A DNA stretch of 64,000 nucleotides from JAFAZJ01 sp964437145 (GCA_964437145.1 CAYTFW010000006.1:1-64000); one strand, 5' to 3'; shown: positions 1 through 9,070, counted from the first letter of the stretch. Numbers and translations are program-made. The notes: generated from the letters alone by a model not told the origin.

Positions 1-357
1 CGGCGGCGCGCCCGCGACACCTTCCAGCGCCTTGGCTTCCGCCGAGCCCGGCGGCTGGCGAAAGCCGATGACGTAGTGGCCGCCGACCGCTTCGTTGCGG
101 CCGTACAGCCTATTGCCCTTCCACGCGCAGGCGAAGACGCCCTCCGTCGTGCCGCCTTCGTCGCCGGTGCCGGCATCGAGTCTGCGCCATCCCCGCACCG
201 GCCATTTGACGATCTCGATCCGGTGCGCGTGCGGATCGCGCACGATCTGGCCGAAGCCCTTGATCGTCGACTCGGTGGCGTCGATCACGGGCACGTCGAC
301 AACGCGCAGGCCGGCGGGAACCGGCGGGTCCAGATAGTCGAAGACGACCTCAGCCAT
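1..357 (-). CDS. Partial CDS, ureidoglycolate lyase-like (tentative)
   Basis: The gene is cut by the left edge of the window, so only the first 119 codons are seen. It starts at ATG 357 and overlaps the end of the downstream-facing monooxygenase gene by 8 bases, which suggests translational coupling in one operon. The visible protein has blocks such as GDEGGTTEG and RNEAVGGHY that I associate loosely with cupin-fold ureidoglycolate-lyase-like proteins. That assignment rests on memory of the family's look, not on a clear catalytic motif. No signal peptide is seen. The reading frame is well supported by the overlap and codon use; the function is uncertain. Confidence 0.5.
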   Translation of the reverse strand, partial: MAEVVFDYLDPPVPAGLRVVDVPVIDATESTIKGFGQIVRDPHAHRIEIVKWPVRGWRRLDAGTGDEGGTTEGVFACAWKGNRLYGRNEAVGGHYVIGFRQPPGSAEAKALEGVAGAPP

Positions 358-1420
358 GGGCGAACACCGGCATGACCTCCTCGCCGAAGCGGCGCATCGA
401 GGCGATGTTTCTGTCGTGGTCCATGGCGCCGAAACCCGTCTGGCACAGCAGGTGGCGCACACCGACATCGCGCAATTCCGCGACCTGCTCCCGTACGCGC
501 TTCGGCGTGCCGTAGAGCGAGCCGGTCGACAGCGCGAAGGGCACGCCGACCGAGTCGGGCACCGCGGGATCGGTCCAGGGATTGAGCGCCGACGGCTCGA
601 CGACGAAGTCCGGCGGATTGAACGCCTCGCGTACGTGCATCATGTGATGACGGGTTTCGGTCAACAGCGCCGTCAGCTCGTCCTCGGCCTGGGCGTCGGA
701 ATCGGCGATGTAGACGTTACGCCACAGCGCACTTTGTTCGAGCAGGCGCGCGCGAGTCGCTTCGTCGTGGCCGCCTTCGTCGATGCCTTTCTCGTAGAGC
801 GCCCAGCGCTCCTTGATGCGCGGCACCGGCAGGCGCGCGGTGAGGATCGGCACGCCCAGCCGGCCGCATTCGGTGAACGAGCCGGGCGAGATCACGCTGC
901 GCCACAAAGGCGGGCCGGGCTGCTGCACCGGCCTGGGCCGCAGCTCGGGAATATGGAGGTCGAAGAACTTGCCCTTGTAGCTGAGCGGTGCCTCGCGCCA
1001 GGCGCGCTCGAGAATGTCGACCGCCTCGGCCATGCGCTCGCGGCTGTCGTGGCTGCGCAGGCCGTGACCGACGAATTCGTACTCGTTGTAGACCGTGCCC
1101 TTGCCGACGCCGACGTCGATGCGGCCCTTGCTGAGATTGTCGAGCAGCGCCAGCTGCACCGCGAGCCGCACCGGATGATGGAACGGCGTCTGCACCACGG
1201 CGAAGCCGATGCGGATGCGCGATGTGCGCATGGCCAGCGCCGTGGCGAACATCAGCGCGTCGCTATAGACGCTCTCGCCTGTGAAGTAGTGCTCGGTAAG
1301 CCAGACGTCGGAGAAGCCCAACTTCTCGGCGAAGACCGCCTGTTCGAGGATGTTGTCGATGCGCGCGCCATCCTCGGCCGGCGAGGGCGACAGCTGCAGG
1401 GTCAACCAACCGAAACGCAT
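350..1420 (-). CDS. LLM class flavin-dependent oxidoreductase
   Basis: A 356-residue luciferase-like monooxygenase with a TIM-barrel fold, expected to use reduced FMN or F420 to oxidise an organic substrate in the cytoplasm. The family pattern is visible: an N-terminal WLTEHYF segment near residues 40-46, then a HHPVRLAVQLALLDNLS stretch followed by GRIDVGVGKG around residues 81-108, typical of bacterial LLM proteins. Length is normal for the family. It overlaps the partial gene on its 3' side by 8 bases and lies 152 bases downstream of the SDR gene, the gap holding an inverted repeat. The substrate cannot be read from sequence; the operon suggests small-molecule catabolism. Confidence 0.88.
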   Translation of the reverse strand: MRFGWLTLQLSPSPAEDGARIDNILEQAVFAEKLGFSDVWLTEHYFTGESVYSDALMFATALAMRTSRIRIGFAVVQTPFHHPVRLAVQLALLDNLSKGRIDVGVGKGTVYNEYEFVGHGLRSHDSRERMAEAVDILERAWREAPLSYKGKFFDLHIPELRPRPVQQPGPPLWRSVISPGSFTECGRLGVPILTARLPVPRIKERWALYEKGIDEGGHDEATRARLLEQSALWRNVYIADSDAQAEDELTALLTETRHHMMHVREAFNPPDFVVEPSALNPWTDPAVPDSVGVPFALSTGSLYGTPKRVREQVAELRDVGVRHLLCQTGFGAMDHDRNIASMRRFGEEVMPVFAHG

Positions 1421-1438
1421 GGTGCAGTCCTCATCATG

Positions 1439-1563
1439 CTCCCTCTCCCCGCCTGCGGGGAGAGGGTTGGGGTGAGGGGCTGCTTCGAGTGACGCACCGC
1501 CATTGTGCGCAACCTGAAACTCCCCCTCACCCCGACCCTCTCCCCGCTCGCGGGGAGAGGGAG
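1439..1563. repeat. Intergenic inverted repeat with nested GC hairpins
   Basis: Two arms of about 42 bases (from 1439 and up to 1563) are near reverse complements of each other. Each arm also contains its own short hairpin, CTCTCCCCGC facing GCGGGGAGAG. The element fills most of the gap between the SDR and the LLM genes. A related but not identical arrangement occurs at 22415-22567. It may act as a transcript-processing or attenuating structure or be a miniature mobile repeat; the sequence alone does not decide. Confidence 0.7.
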
Positions 1564-1572
1564 GAAGAGAGA

Positions 1573-2310
1573 CTATGTCAGATTGAGCCCGCCATCGACG
1601 ATGACGACTTCACCGGTGACGTAGGGATTGGCGATCAGGGCGGCGACCATGTCGGCGATGTCGGCCGGCTGGGCCGGGCGGCGCATCGGCGATTTGGTGT
1701 TCCACAGCTCGTAGGCGGCTTCCCAGCCGGTCGACATCGCGGTGTCGACCAGGCCCGGCGCCACGACGTTGACGCGGATCGAAGGACCCAAGGTCAGCGC
1801 CAGCAGCTTGCTCATGTGATGCAGCGCCGCCTTCGCCGCCGCATAGGGGATCGACGAGCCCTTGGGCCGCACGGCGGCATGCGTGCCGATGTTGATCACG
1901 CAGGCTGGCTGTTCGGGCGTCGCCGCGGCACGCAGCGCCTCCTCGGCCTCGGCGATCAGCAGCCACGGCGCCACGACGTTGACGTCCATCATGCGGCGCC
2001 AGACTTGCGGCGTCGCGGCTTTTAGATCGGCGTGCGGGAAACGCGCCACCTCGCCGGCATTGTTGACCAGCACGTCGAGCCGGCCGTGCTTCTTCAGGAC
2101 GTCGGCGATCAGGCTGCGCGTCTGAGCCTCGTCCGACAGATCGGCGCTGGTGTAGCTCGCGCCCGGCAGCTCGGCCGCCATGCGCTCACCCGCCTCGGCC
2201 GAGGATCGCGAATGCAGCGCCACGGCGAAGCCATCGGCCGACAGGCGACGCGCGACGGCAGCGCCGATGCCCTGCGTCGAGCCGGTGACGAGGGCGACAC
2301 GCCTGGTCAT
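1573..2310 (-). CDS. SDR family NAD(P)-dependent oxidoreductase
   Basis: A 245-residue classical short-chain dehydrogenase/reductase. The cofactor motif TGSTQGIG occupies residues 9-16, NNAG is at 83-86, and the catalytic Tyr156 and Lys160 sit in YAAAK. The usual catalytic serine position appears to be threonine (Thr143), which is tolerated in some members. The C-terminus VVIVDGGLNLT is typical. I chose the ATG at 2310 because it directly precedes the Rossmann fold and overlaps the upstream thioesterase stop by four bases (ATGA); longer in-frame extensions run through the thioesterase. The substrate is unknown. Confidence 0.9.
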   Translation of the reverse strand: MTRRVALVTGSTQGIGAAVARRLSADGFAVALHSRSSAEAGERMAAELPGASYTSADLSDEAQTRSLIADVLKKHGRLDVLVNNAGEVARFPHADLKAATPQVWRRMMDVNVVAPWLLIAEAEEALRAAATPEQPACVINIGTHAAVRPKGSSIPYAAAKAALHHMSKLLALTLGPSIRVNVVAPGLVDTAMSTGWEAAYELWNTKSPMRRPAQPADIADMVAALIANPYVTGEVVIVDGGLNLT

Positions 2311-2756
2311 CTGGGGATCAGCATCGCCGTGGAGCTGGCGGTCGCCACCAGCCGCTGATGCTCGTCGCGCAGGCGCGCTTCTAGAAACGCTATGCTGCGG
2401 CCCCAGCGCGCGATCTCGGCGTCGACGTAGTAGACGCGGTTGGGATGCGCCGGAAGCAAGTAGCTGACCTTCAGCTCCAGGGTCGGGTGGAGCAGGGTGA
2501 AGTTCGAGCGCACAGTGCAGGCGTGGGCCATCGAGGTATCGAGCCAGCCGGCGACGAAGCCGCCCTGCACGATGCCGCCTTCGGGAATGTGGGTGCTGTG
2601 GCACATCGCGAGCGTCGGCCGGAAGCGGAAGGTCAGCCGGCCGGTCTCGGGCTCGACCGCGATCACCTCGCCACCCAAGGTCTCGATGGCCGGCGGTCGT
2701 GAGCCGTTGAACCGCTCGAGAATCTCCGTCGCCGTCAGCCTGCGTTCGCCGTCCAT
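2307..2756 (-). CDS. PaaI-type hotdog thioesterase
   Basis: A 149-residue hotdog-fold protein, likely an acyl-CoA thioesterase acting in the cytoplasm. The segment GGIVQGGFVAGWLDTSMAHA near residues 59-78 matches the central helix and catalytic loop of PaaI-like enzymes, followed by the conserved beta strands LELKVSYLLPA and VDAEIARWGRSIAFLEA. The ATG at 2756 is preferred over an upstream start 19 codons earlier because the family begins close to this point. It overlaps the SDR by four bases, so the two are probably translated together. Specific acyl substrate is not evident. Confidence 0.82.
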   Translation of the reverse strand: MDGERRLTATEILERFNGSRPPAIETLGGEVIAVEPETGRLTFRFRPTLAMCHSTHIPEGGIVQGGFVAGWLDTSMAHACTVRSNFTLLHPTLELKVSYLLPAHPNRVYYVDAEIARWGRSIAFLEARLRDEHQRLVATASSTAMLIPR

Positions 2757-2819
2757 ACGCTCAAACTCCACATCAGGGCGCGGATACTTGCCGCAAACGC
2801 CCGCGCGCCACAACGGGGC

Positions 2820-3287
2820 TCATCGCGCGCCCTCGCGCAGGCGGTCGAGCAGACGCAGGAGCTGGGCGCTCTCGCGCGGCGACAGCCCGCGCCGCACCCG
2901 CTTGTCGTGCTTGCCCACGGCGGCGACATAGCCGGCCATCAGGCGCGCGCCGCGCCTGCCCAGCGCCAGGGCGTGGCGGCGGCGGTCGCGCGGCGCCGGT
3001 TTGCGCGTCACCAGACCGTGGCGCTCCAACCGATCGAGGATCGGCACCAGGGTCGAGCGGTCGAGCCCGATGGCGCGCGCCAGCGCCGTCTGGCTGAGAT
3101 CGGGATTGCGCTCGATCAGCACCAGCATGCCGAACTCGCCGGGCGACAACGGCACCGGCATGCCGGCCATGGCCCGGTCGAAATCGCGGAACACCGCGAC
3201 CTGGGCGCGGCGCAGGGCATAACCGACCAGCTCGGTCAGCAGGCCCCGGTCGATCGTCGACGGGCTGGCGGCGGGAGTGCGCGGCAT
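2820..3287 (-). CDS. MarR family transcriptional regulator
   Basis: A 155-residue winged-helix regulator. The recognition region reads DLSQTALARAIGLDRSTLVP, followed by the wing RHGLVTRKPAPRDRRRHALAL, both classical for MarR proteins that bind palindromes as dimers and release on ligand binding. The ATG at 3287 is chosen; an in-frame TTG at 3326 would lie inside the palindrome at 3306-3328 and is unlikely. The gene heads the minus-strand operon running to the left edge and is divergent from the D-cysteine desulfhydrase gene. It likely controls one or both sides through that palindrome. Confidence 0.88.
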   Translation of the reverse strand: MPRTPAASPSTIDRGLLTELVGYALRRAQVAVFRDFDRAMAGMPVPLSPGEFGMLVLIERNPDLSQTALARAIGLDRSTLVPILDRLERHGLVTRKPAPRDRRRHALALGRRGARLMAGYVAAVGKHDKRVRRGLSPRESAQLLRLLDRLREGAR

Positions 3288-3305
3288 GCGCGATGTCGTA
3301 CCATC

Positions 3306-3328
3306 GATTGTTGGTAGTACCAACAATC
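3306..3328. promoter_or_regulatory. Perfect 23-bp palindrome, probable MarR operator
   Basis: Two perfect 11-base arms (GATTGTTGGTA and its complement) flank a single central base. The site begins 19 bases upstream of the MarR start codon and lies about 100 bases ahead of the D-cysteine desulfhydrase start. This size and placement is typical of a MarR autoregulatory operator. Binding itself is inferred. Confidence 0.7.
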
Positions 3329-3429
3329 ACCTTCACGGTTGCGTGGTGCGCGGGTCTGCCGACCCTAGCACGCCATTGCCCGGCCGCGCGAGGGGCCGGC
3401 ATACTCGCCGTGGCCAGGAGGAACAGCCG

Positions 3430-4434
3430 ATGCAGCTTGGGAAATATCCGCGCGCGAAGCTGGCGCAGTTGCCGACGCCGCTGGAGTTCATGCCGCGCCT
3501 GACGAAGGCGCTGGGCGGACCCAGACTCTACGTCAAGCGCGACGACTGCACCGGGCTGGCGACCGGCGGCAACAAGACGCGCAAGCTGGAGTTCCTGCTG
3601 GGCGAGGCATTGGCGCAGGGCGCCGACACGCTGATCACCCTGGGCGCGGTGCAGTCCAACCACGTCCGCCAGACCGCCGCAGCGGCGGCGAAGTACGGCC
3701 TGAAATGTGAGATCGTGCTGGAGAAACGGCTTTCACAGACGACCGAAGCCTACGAGCGCAGCGGCAACATCCTGCTCGACAAGATGCTGGGCGCCAATCT
3801 GCGCTACGTGCCCGGCGGCACGGCGATGATGCCGGCGGCTGAGGCTGTGGCCGACGAGATCCGGTCCAAGGGCGGCCGGCCCTACGTGATCCCCGGCGGC
3901 GGCTCCAATCCTGTCGGTGCGCTGGGCTATATCGACAGCGCGCAGGAGATCCTGCGCCAGAGCGGCGAGATGGGCTTCGCCGTCGACACCGTGGTTGTCG
4001 CCACCGGCAGCACCGGCACCCAGGCCGGCCTGGTGGTCGGCTTCGAGGCGGCGCAGAGCGGTGTCGATGTGCTGGGCATCAGCGTGCGCCAGCCCGGGCC
4101 TGTGCAGGAGGCCGCCGTCTTCAAGCTGGTCGAGCCGACCGCCGCCTTCGTCGGGCTGAAGCATCCGATCGCGCGTGAGCGGGTGATGGCCGATGGCGGT
4201 TATGTCGGCGAAGGCTATGGCATCCCGACACCCGGCATGATCGAGGCGCTCGACATGGCGGCCAAGCTCGAGGGTCTGCTGCTCGATCCGGTCTATTCCG
4301 GCAAGGCGATGGCCGGCCTTATCGATCTGGCGCGCAAGGGTAGATGGCGCGCCGACCAGAACGTCGTGTTCATCCATACCGGCGGCCAGGCCGCGCTGTT
4401 CGCTTACGAGTCGGTGCTCGGCGGGCCGCGCTAG
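3430..4434 (+). CDS. dcyD: D-cysteine desulfhydrase family PLP enzyme
   Basis: A 334-residue fold-type II PLP enzyme. GGNKTRKLEF at residues 46-55 carries the PLP lysine (Lys49 by alignment to ACC deaminase), QSNHVRQTAA holds the catalytic serine region, and LLDPVYTGKAM-like LLDPVYSGKAM plus IHTGG near the C-terminus match E. coli DcyD closely. The family degrades D-cysteine to pyruvate, sulfide and ammonia; related enzymes act on ACC or L-cysteate, so the substrate is not fully fixed. The ATG at 3430 has an AGGAGGA ribosome-binding site. It is followed after 9 bases by the M81 peptidase gene, implying one transcript. Confidence 0.85.
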   Translation: MQLGKYPRAKLAQLPTPLEFMPRLTKALGGPRLYVKRDDCTGLATGGNKTRKLEFLLGEALAQGADTLITLGAVQSNHVRQTAAAAAKYGLKCEIVLEKRLSQTTEAYERSGNILLDKMLGANLRYVPGGTAMMPAAEAVADEIRSKGGRPYVIPGGGSNPVGALGYIDSAQEILRQSGEMGFAVDTVVVATGSTGTQAGLVVGFEAAQSGVDVLGISVRQPGPVQEAAVFKLVEPTAAFVGLKHPIARERVMADGGYVGEGYGIPTPGMIEALDMAAKLEGLLLDPVYSGKAMAGLIDLARKGRWRADQNVVFIHTGGQAALFAYESVLGGPR

Positions 4435-4443
4435 GAGATCGCC

Positions 4444-5991
4444 ATGGCACAATCTGTCCCGCGTATCGCCCTGCTGGGCTTCGCCATCGAGTGCAACCGC
4501 TTCTCGCCGGTCGCGACGCGCGAGGACTTCGCCAGCGACGTCGATCTTTCGGGCGAGGCGATCGTCAAGGACGCGCGCCTGCCGGCCTCGATGATGCTGC
4601 CGGACCTGCCGGGCTTCGTCGCCGAGATGGACCGCACCGGCGCCTGGATGCCGATCCCGCTGCGCGTCGCCCAGGCGCAGCCCGGCGGGCCGGTCGAGGC
4701 GGGCTATTTCGCCGAGCTGATGGCCGATTTCGAGGCCGGACTGAAACGCAACCTGCCGCTCGACGCGGTCTATGTCTCCTCGCACGGCGCGGCGCTGGCG
4801 GTGGGCAACGACGATCCCGACGGCGAGATCTACGCCATGGTCCGCCGCGTCGTCGGCCGCGACGTGCCGGTGATCGGCGTTTTCGACCTGCATGCCAATG
4901 TCTCGGAGCGCCTGGTCGAGGCCATCAGTGTCTATGTCGGGTATCGCGAGAACCCGCATACCGACATCCGCGAGCGCGGCATCGAGTCCGCCCGCCACAT
5001 GCGCGAGGTCCTGGGCGGCACGCGTACGCGCTGCACCATCGTCAAGACGCCGATCGTTTCGCCGCCGATCTCGCTGCTGACCGCCGCCGGCCCCAACCAG
5101 GGGCCCTATGCCGACCTGATCCAGTACGGCCAGACCAAGCTGGGCGGGCCGATCATGAACGTCTCCGTCATGGCCGGCTTCGCCTTCGCGGACTCGCCGC
5201 TCAACGGGCTGTGCACCATCGTTACGGTGCGCGGCACCGACGTGACGCCCGGCCGCGCCGTGGCGCTGGAGATCGGCACCAAGGCCTGGGGCATGCGCCA
5301 GCGCTTCAAGCGCACCATGACCTCGCTCGACGCCGCGGTGCGGCGCGCCGTCGAGACCGGCCTCGACGCCTCGAAGCCCAGGCTGATCCTCGCCGACTGC
5401 GCCGACAATCCCGGTGGCGGCGCGCGCGGCAACACCATGTACCTGCTCAAGGCGCTCAAGGCGGCGAACGCGCAAGGTGTCCTGTTTGGCCTGATCAACG
5501 ATCCGCCGCTCGCCGCCGAGGCGCATCGGTTGGGCGAAGGCGCGCATTTCCGCGCCAGCTTCAACAGGGCCGAAACGCAGTCCTTCTCTCAGCCCTGGGA
5601 GGCCGACGCCACCGTCCTGAAGCTGCACGATGGCCCCTTCGTCGGCCGCCGCGGCCTGATCCGCGGCGTAGCCTCCGATCTTGGTCCGGCCGCCCTGCTC
5701 GATCTCGGCGGCATCCGCGTCGCGGTGATCACCCTGCGCCAGCAATGCCTCGATCCGATGCAGCTCGAGGTCTTCGATCCCGACATTCTGGCGACGGCGC
5801 GGACTCTCTGCGTGAAGAGTCGCGGTCATTTCCGCGCCGGCTTCGACCAGTTCACCACGTCGGACAACATCATCGAGGTCGATAATCCCGGCCTGACCTC
5901 GCCCAATCTCGCGAACTTCAATTGGACCAAGCTGCCGCGTCCGGTCTATCCGCTCGATGAGGACGCGACCTGGACCGTGCCCAACGCCTGA
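4444..5991 (+). CDS. M81 family metallopeptidase (MlrC-like)
   Basis: A 515-residue protein of the MlrC/DUF1485 family. It starts with RIALLGFAIECNRFSPV, contains SSHGAAL and GVFDLHAN with the conserved acidic and histidine residues expected to bind zinc, and ends with the usual C-terminal domain (DNIIEVDNPGL). MlrC is known from linearised microcystin degradation, but most homologues in alphaproteobacteria have unknown peptide or amide substrates. No signal peptide is seen, so it should be cytoplasmic. It is in an operon with the D-cysteine desulfhydrase, 9 bases apart, hinting at use of unusual D-amino-acid or peptide compounds. Confidence 0.86.
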   Translation: MAQSVPRIALLGFAIECNRFSPVATREDFASDVDLSGEAIVKDARLPASMMLPDLPGFVAEMDRTGAWMPIPLRVAQAQPGGPVEAGYFAELMADFEAGLKRNLPLDAVYVSSHGAALAVGNDDPDGEIYAMVRRVVGRDVPVIGVFDLHANVSERLVEAISVYVGYRENPHTDIRERGIESARHMREVLGGTRTRCTIVKTPIVSPPISLLTAAGPNQGPYADLIQYGQTKLGGPIMNVSVMAGFAFADSPLNGLCTIVTVRGTDVTPGRAVALEIGTKAWGMRQRFKRTMTSLDAAVRRAVETGLDASKPRLILADCADNPGGGARGNTMYLLKALKAANAQGVLFGLINDPPLAAEAHRLGEGAHFRASFNRAETQSFSQPWEADATVLKLHDGPFVGRRGLIRGVASDLGPAALLDLGGIRVAVITLRQQCLDPMQLEVFDPDILATARTLCVKSRGHFRAGFDQFTTSDNIIEVDNPGLTSPNLANFNWTKLPRPVYPLDEDATWTVPNA

Positions 5992-6088
5992 ACTGCGGCA
6001 TTCGGTACATCCCCAGGCCGATTGCCTCTATCCCGCTGAAAAAGCACGGATTTCCTATCCACAGGAGCTGTGTCTGCGCAGTCACAGT

Positions 6089-6104
6089 GTGGCAATATTG
6101 TCAC
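6089..6104. promoter_or_regulatory. Imperfect 16-bp palindrome upstream of M23 gene
   Basis: GTGGCAATATTGTCAC pairs at 7 of 8 positions around the centre CAATATTG. It lies in a comparatively AT-rich 277-base gap between the M81 gene and the M23 peptidase gene. It could be an operator or simply chance; no cognate regulator gene is adjacent. I see no other structure in this gap. Confidence 0.3.
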
Positions 6105-6268
6105 GATTATGGCTTTACAGCCCAAATTTGCCGTGCTCCAAGAGGGTCAAGTTTTGGACAGGGCCGGCCGATCCACGCGCCGTCGCGGATCGACCCACCC
6201 CGTCCCGACAATCAAGACAGATAGTGTGGCGTAACATCCCTGTTCGGGACCAAGCGGGAAGGGGTTTC

Positions 6269-7786
6269 ATGCCAGAGACGATCGCGCGCCGTTGGCGCTC
6301 CCTCGCCGTTGCGACAGTCGTCGCGACGTCGGCCGCCAGCCTGCTCGTCGCGCACGAGAGTTTTGCCCAAGCGAAGCCCACCCAGCTTCAGGTGCGGCCG
6401 CCACAGGCCAGCACCACCACCAACAAGCCGACCGTCTATCGCGGCGTGCCGACGAATCGCGGGACGACCGCGACCGCCGCCATGCGCCGGCCACCGACGC
6501 CCCCTACCAACACCTATAAGGGCGCGGTCCCGGGCGGCGAGGCCTCGGCCTTTGCCATCAATCCGCAGCGGAGCTGGGCCGAACACCTGACGGCGCTGGG
6601 CGTCGCCAAGGTCGACGCTGAAGCCGCCGCCCGGGCGATCGAGAGCGAGCTCGCCGCCCGGCCGACGGCCCTGACCTCGGGTCGCGCCATGATCGGCGCG
6701 GCCATCCCGGGTGCCGGTGGCCGCCAGCTCGAGAACGTCCGCCTGTTCAACAGCGCCGGCGCGTCCTTCGAGTTGCAGCGCGGCGATGCCGGCCAGTTCA
6801 CGCTGGTCAACGGCGCGCCCGCCGCGGCCGCCGCCCCGCAGGTCGCCGCCGCGCCGGCGCCGCAGACCTCGGCTGACGGGGTGCAGAGCGATGACGATCC
6901 GCGCCGCTGGCGCGCGCCCAGCGACAGCCCGGTGGCACCGCGTCTGTCCAGCGCGCCGCGTGGCGTGCCCGTCGCCGCCGGACCCGGCGTCTATCGCGTG
7001 CGGGCCAACGGCAATGCCGCGGGTGCCCTGTCCGGCGCCGGCCTCGACGCCGGTTCGGCCCAGGCCACCGCCGCGGCGTTGGCCGCCGTGGCGCCGGCCG
7101 GCCTCAACCTGGCCGCCGCCAATGTCGAGATCGTGCGCCAGCGCGGCGCCGATGGTCACGTCACCATGGTCGCCGCCTCGATCTACGACGACAGCCGCCG
7201 GGCGCGGATCTGGTGGTTCTCGCCCCAGAACCAGCCCGAAGGCTTCTTCGACGACAACGGCGCCCGCGTCGGCGGCGGCGCCATGCTGCTGCCCGTCGAG
7301 AGCCGCATTTCCTCGCCCTTCGGCTATCGCCGTCTGTGGCATCGCGGCGGCTACGCCTTCCACAACGGCATCGATATCGAGGGCAGGACGGGCACGCCGA
7401 TCATGGCCGCGGCCGACGGCGTCATCGACTATGCCGGCTGGTACTACAACTACGGCCGCACGGTGCGCATCATCCACAACGACAAGCTGGCGACCACCTA
7501 CAGCCACATGTCGACCTTCGCGGCCACGGCCAAGCCGGGCACGCGGGTGCGGCGCGGCGAGGTTATCGGCTATGTCGGCAGCACCGGCCGCTCGACCGGC
7601 CCGCACCTGCATTTCTGCGTCCTCATCGATGGTCAGTTCGTCGACCCGTCACCCTACGTGCAAGCCGGCAGCGGCAACCTCGTTGGCCAGGACCTGGTCG
7701 CCTTCCGCGAGTGGCAGCGGCGCGGCAACGAGTTGAGCCGGGGCGCCCAGCGCGGTTTCCAGCCGGCCTCCGGCGATCGGATTTAG
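6269..7786 (+). CDS. Exported M23 family metallopeptidase
   Basis: A 505-residue protein with an N-terminal signal peptide (about residues 1-34, ending in ESFAQ), a long low-complexity Ala/Pro-rich middle, and a C-terminal LytM/peptidase M23 domain. Zinc ligands are visible as His365 and Asp369 in HNGIDIEG and the HLH pair at 446-448 in GPHLHFC. Such enzymes cut peptidoglycan peptide bridges in the periplasm or serve as divisome activators. The domain appears catalytically intact. I chose ATG 6269, preceded by GGAAGGGG, rather than an upstream in-frame start, because the signal peptide begins there. It is a stand-alone gene. Confidence 0.88.
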   Translation: MPETIARRWRSLAVATVVATSAASLLVAHESFAQAKPTQLQVRPPQASTTTNKPTVYRGVPTNRGTTATAAMRRPPTPPTNTYKGAVPGGEASAFAINPQRSWAEHLTALGVAKVDAEAAARAIESELAARPTALTSGRAMIGAAIPGAGGRQLENVRLFNSAGASFELQRGDAGQFTLVNGAPAAAAAPQVAAAPAPQTSADGVQSDDDPRRWRAPSDSPVAPRLSSAPRGVPVAAGPGVYRVRANGNAAGALSGAGLDAGSAQATAAALAAVAPAGLNLAAANVEIVRQRGADGHVTMVAASIYDDSRRARIWWFSPQNQPEGFFDDNGARVGGGAMLLPVESRISSPFGYRRLWHRGGYAFHNGIDIEGRTGTPIMAAADGVIDYAGWYYNYGRTVRIIHNDKLATTYSHMSTFAATAKPGTRVRRGEVIGYVGSTGRSTGPHLHFCVLIDGQFVDPSPYVQAGSGNLVGQDLVAFREWQRRGNELSRGAQRGFQPASGDRI

Positions 7787-7975
7787 CGATACGCCTTGTC
7801 CCCTCCGCGGAGGGGCGAGGCCGGAGCCTGCATCTTCACGACATCGTTGGCGCCGCGCCGGTTCCGTTGCGCGGCGCTTTTCATCTGCCTATTGTGCGCG
7901 CATTGCGCCGCAAGGCGGCAGGCCTGTCCGGTGGGCTCGGACACGCCGCGAACTCACATCGAAGGGACTGACACC

Positions 7976-9001
7976 ATGCTGAAACGGACGCTGGCGATGA
8001 CGCTCGCCACTGTCGGACTCGCCGGTTTCGCCACCGTAGCGCACGCCGGCAAGGACCTCGACGCCATCAAGGCGCGCGGCCAGATCCTGTGCGGCGTCAG
8101 CACCGGCCTGGCGGGCTTCTCGCTGGCCGACAGCAAGGGCGAATGGACGGGCCTCGACGTCGACGTCTGCAAGGCGGTGGCCGCGGCGCTGCTGGGCGAT
8201 TCCAAGAAGGTCAAGTTCGTGCCGCTCTCGGCGCAGCAGCGCTTCACCGCCCTGCAGGCCGGCGAGGTCGACATCCTGTCGCGCAACACCACGATCACGA
8301 TGACTCGTGACACCTCGCTGGGCCTCGATTTCACCGGCGTCACCTACTACGACGGCCAAGGCTTCATGGTGCCGAAGAAGCTCGGCGTGAAGAGCGCCAA
8401 GGAGCTCAAAGGCGCCACGGTCTGCGTGCAGCCCGGCACCACCACCGAGCTCAACCTCGCCGACTACTTCCGCGCAAACAAGATGGACTTCAAGCCGGTC
8501 GTGATCGAGCGGCTCGAGGAGGTCGAGCAGGCGTATTTCAGCGGCCGCTGCGACGTCTACACGACGGACGCCTCGGGCCTCGCCGCGACCCGGGCCACGC
8601 GCGCCCAGAACCCCGATGATCACTTGATCCTGCCGGAGATCATCTCCAAGGAGCCGCTCGGACCGGCGGTGCGCCACGGCGACAACCAGTGGGCCGATAT
8701 CGTGCGCTGGACCTTCAACGCCCAGCTCGAGGCTGAGGAGAAGGGTATCACCTCGAAGAACATCGACGAGATGCTCAAGAGCGCCGATCCCTCGATCAAG
8801 CGCCTGCTCGGCGTCACCCCCGGCATGGGCAAGGCGCTGGGTGTCGACGAGGACTGGGTGGTGAAAGTCATCCGGCAGGTGGGCAACTACGGCGAGATGT
8901 TCGAGCGCAACGTCGGCAAGAACACGCCGCTGAAGCTCGAGCGGGGCCTGAACGCGCTATGGACCCAGGGCGGCCTGCAGTACGCCGCGCCGATCCGCTA
9001 G
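7976..9001 (+). CDS. aapJ: Amino-acid ABC transporter substrate-binding protein (first copy)
   Basis: A 341-residue periplasmic binding protein with a signal peptide ending in AHA before GKDLDAIKARG. The mature sequence matches the AapJ/YhdW family of general L-amino-acid transporters (QPGTTTELNLADYFR, GVTPGMGKALGVD). It binds amino acids in the periplasm and delivers them to the AapQ-AapM-AapP complex encoded downstream. It is followed by a strong terminator at 9038-9063, so it may be expressed apart from the rest. It is closely similar to the next gene, with long identical blocks, indicating a tandem duplication. Confidence 0.92.
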   Translation: MLKRTLAMTLATVGLAGFATVAHAGKDLDAIKARGQILCGVSTGLAGFSLADSKGEWTGLDVDVCKAVAAALLGDSKKVKFVPLSAQQRFTALQAGEVDILSRNTTITMTRDTSLGLDFTGVTYYDGQGFMVPKKLGVKSAKELKGATVCVQPGTTTELNLADYFRANKMDFKPVVIERLEEVEQAYFSGRCDVYTTDASGLAATRATRAQNPDDHLILPEIISKEPLGPAVRHGDNQWADIVRWTFNAQLEAEEKGITSKNIDEMLKSADPSIKRLLGVTPGMGKALGVDEDWVVKVIRQVGNYGEMFERNVGKNTPLKLERGLNALWTQGGLQYAAPIR

Positions 9002-9037
9002 GACCACCGCGCCGGCGGCTGTAGCCGCGATCAAGCG

Positions 9038-9070
9038 ATCGGCCTCCCCAGCGGGAGGCCGATTTCGTTT
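9038..9070 (+). terminator. Rho-independent terminator after first binding protein
   Basis: A perfect 11-bp stem (ATCGGCCTCCC at 9038-9048 with its complement at 9053-9063) closes a CAGC loop and is followed by TTCGTTT. It lies 37 bases after the stop codon of the first binding-protein gene. Confidence 0.85.

Noticed and set aside
3733..5829. 698-residue minus-strand ORF over dcyD and the M81 gene
   Set aside because: Composition is typical of an antisense shadow, and the plus-strand genes have clear families and ribosome-binding sites.
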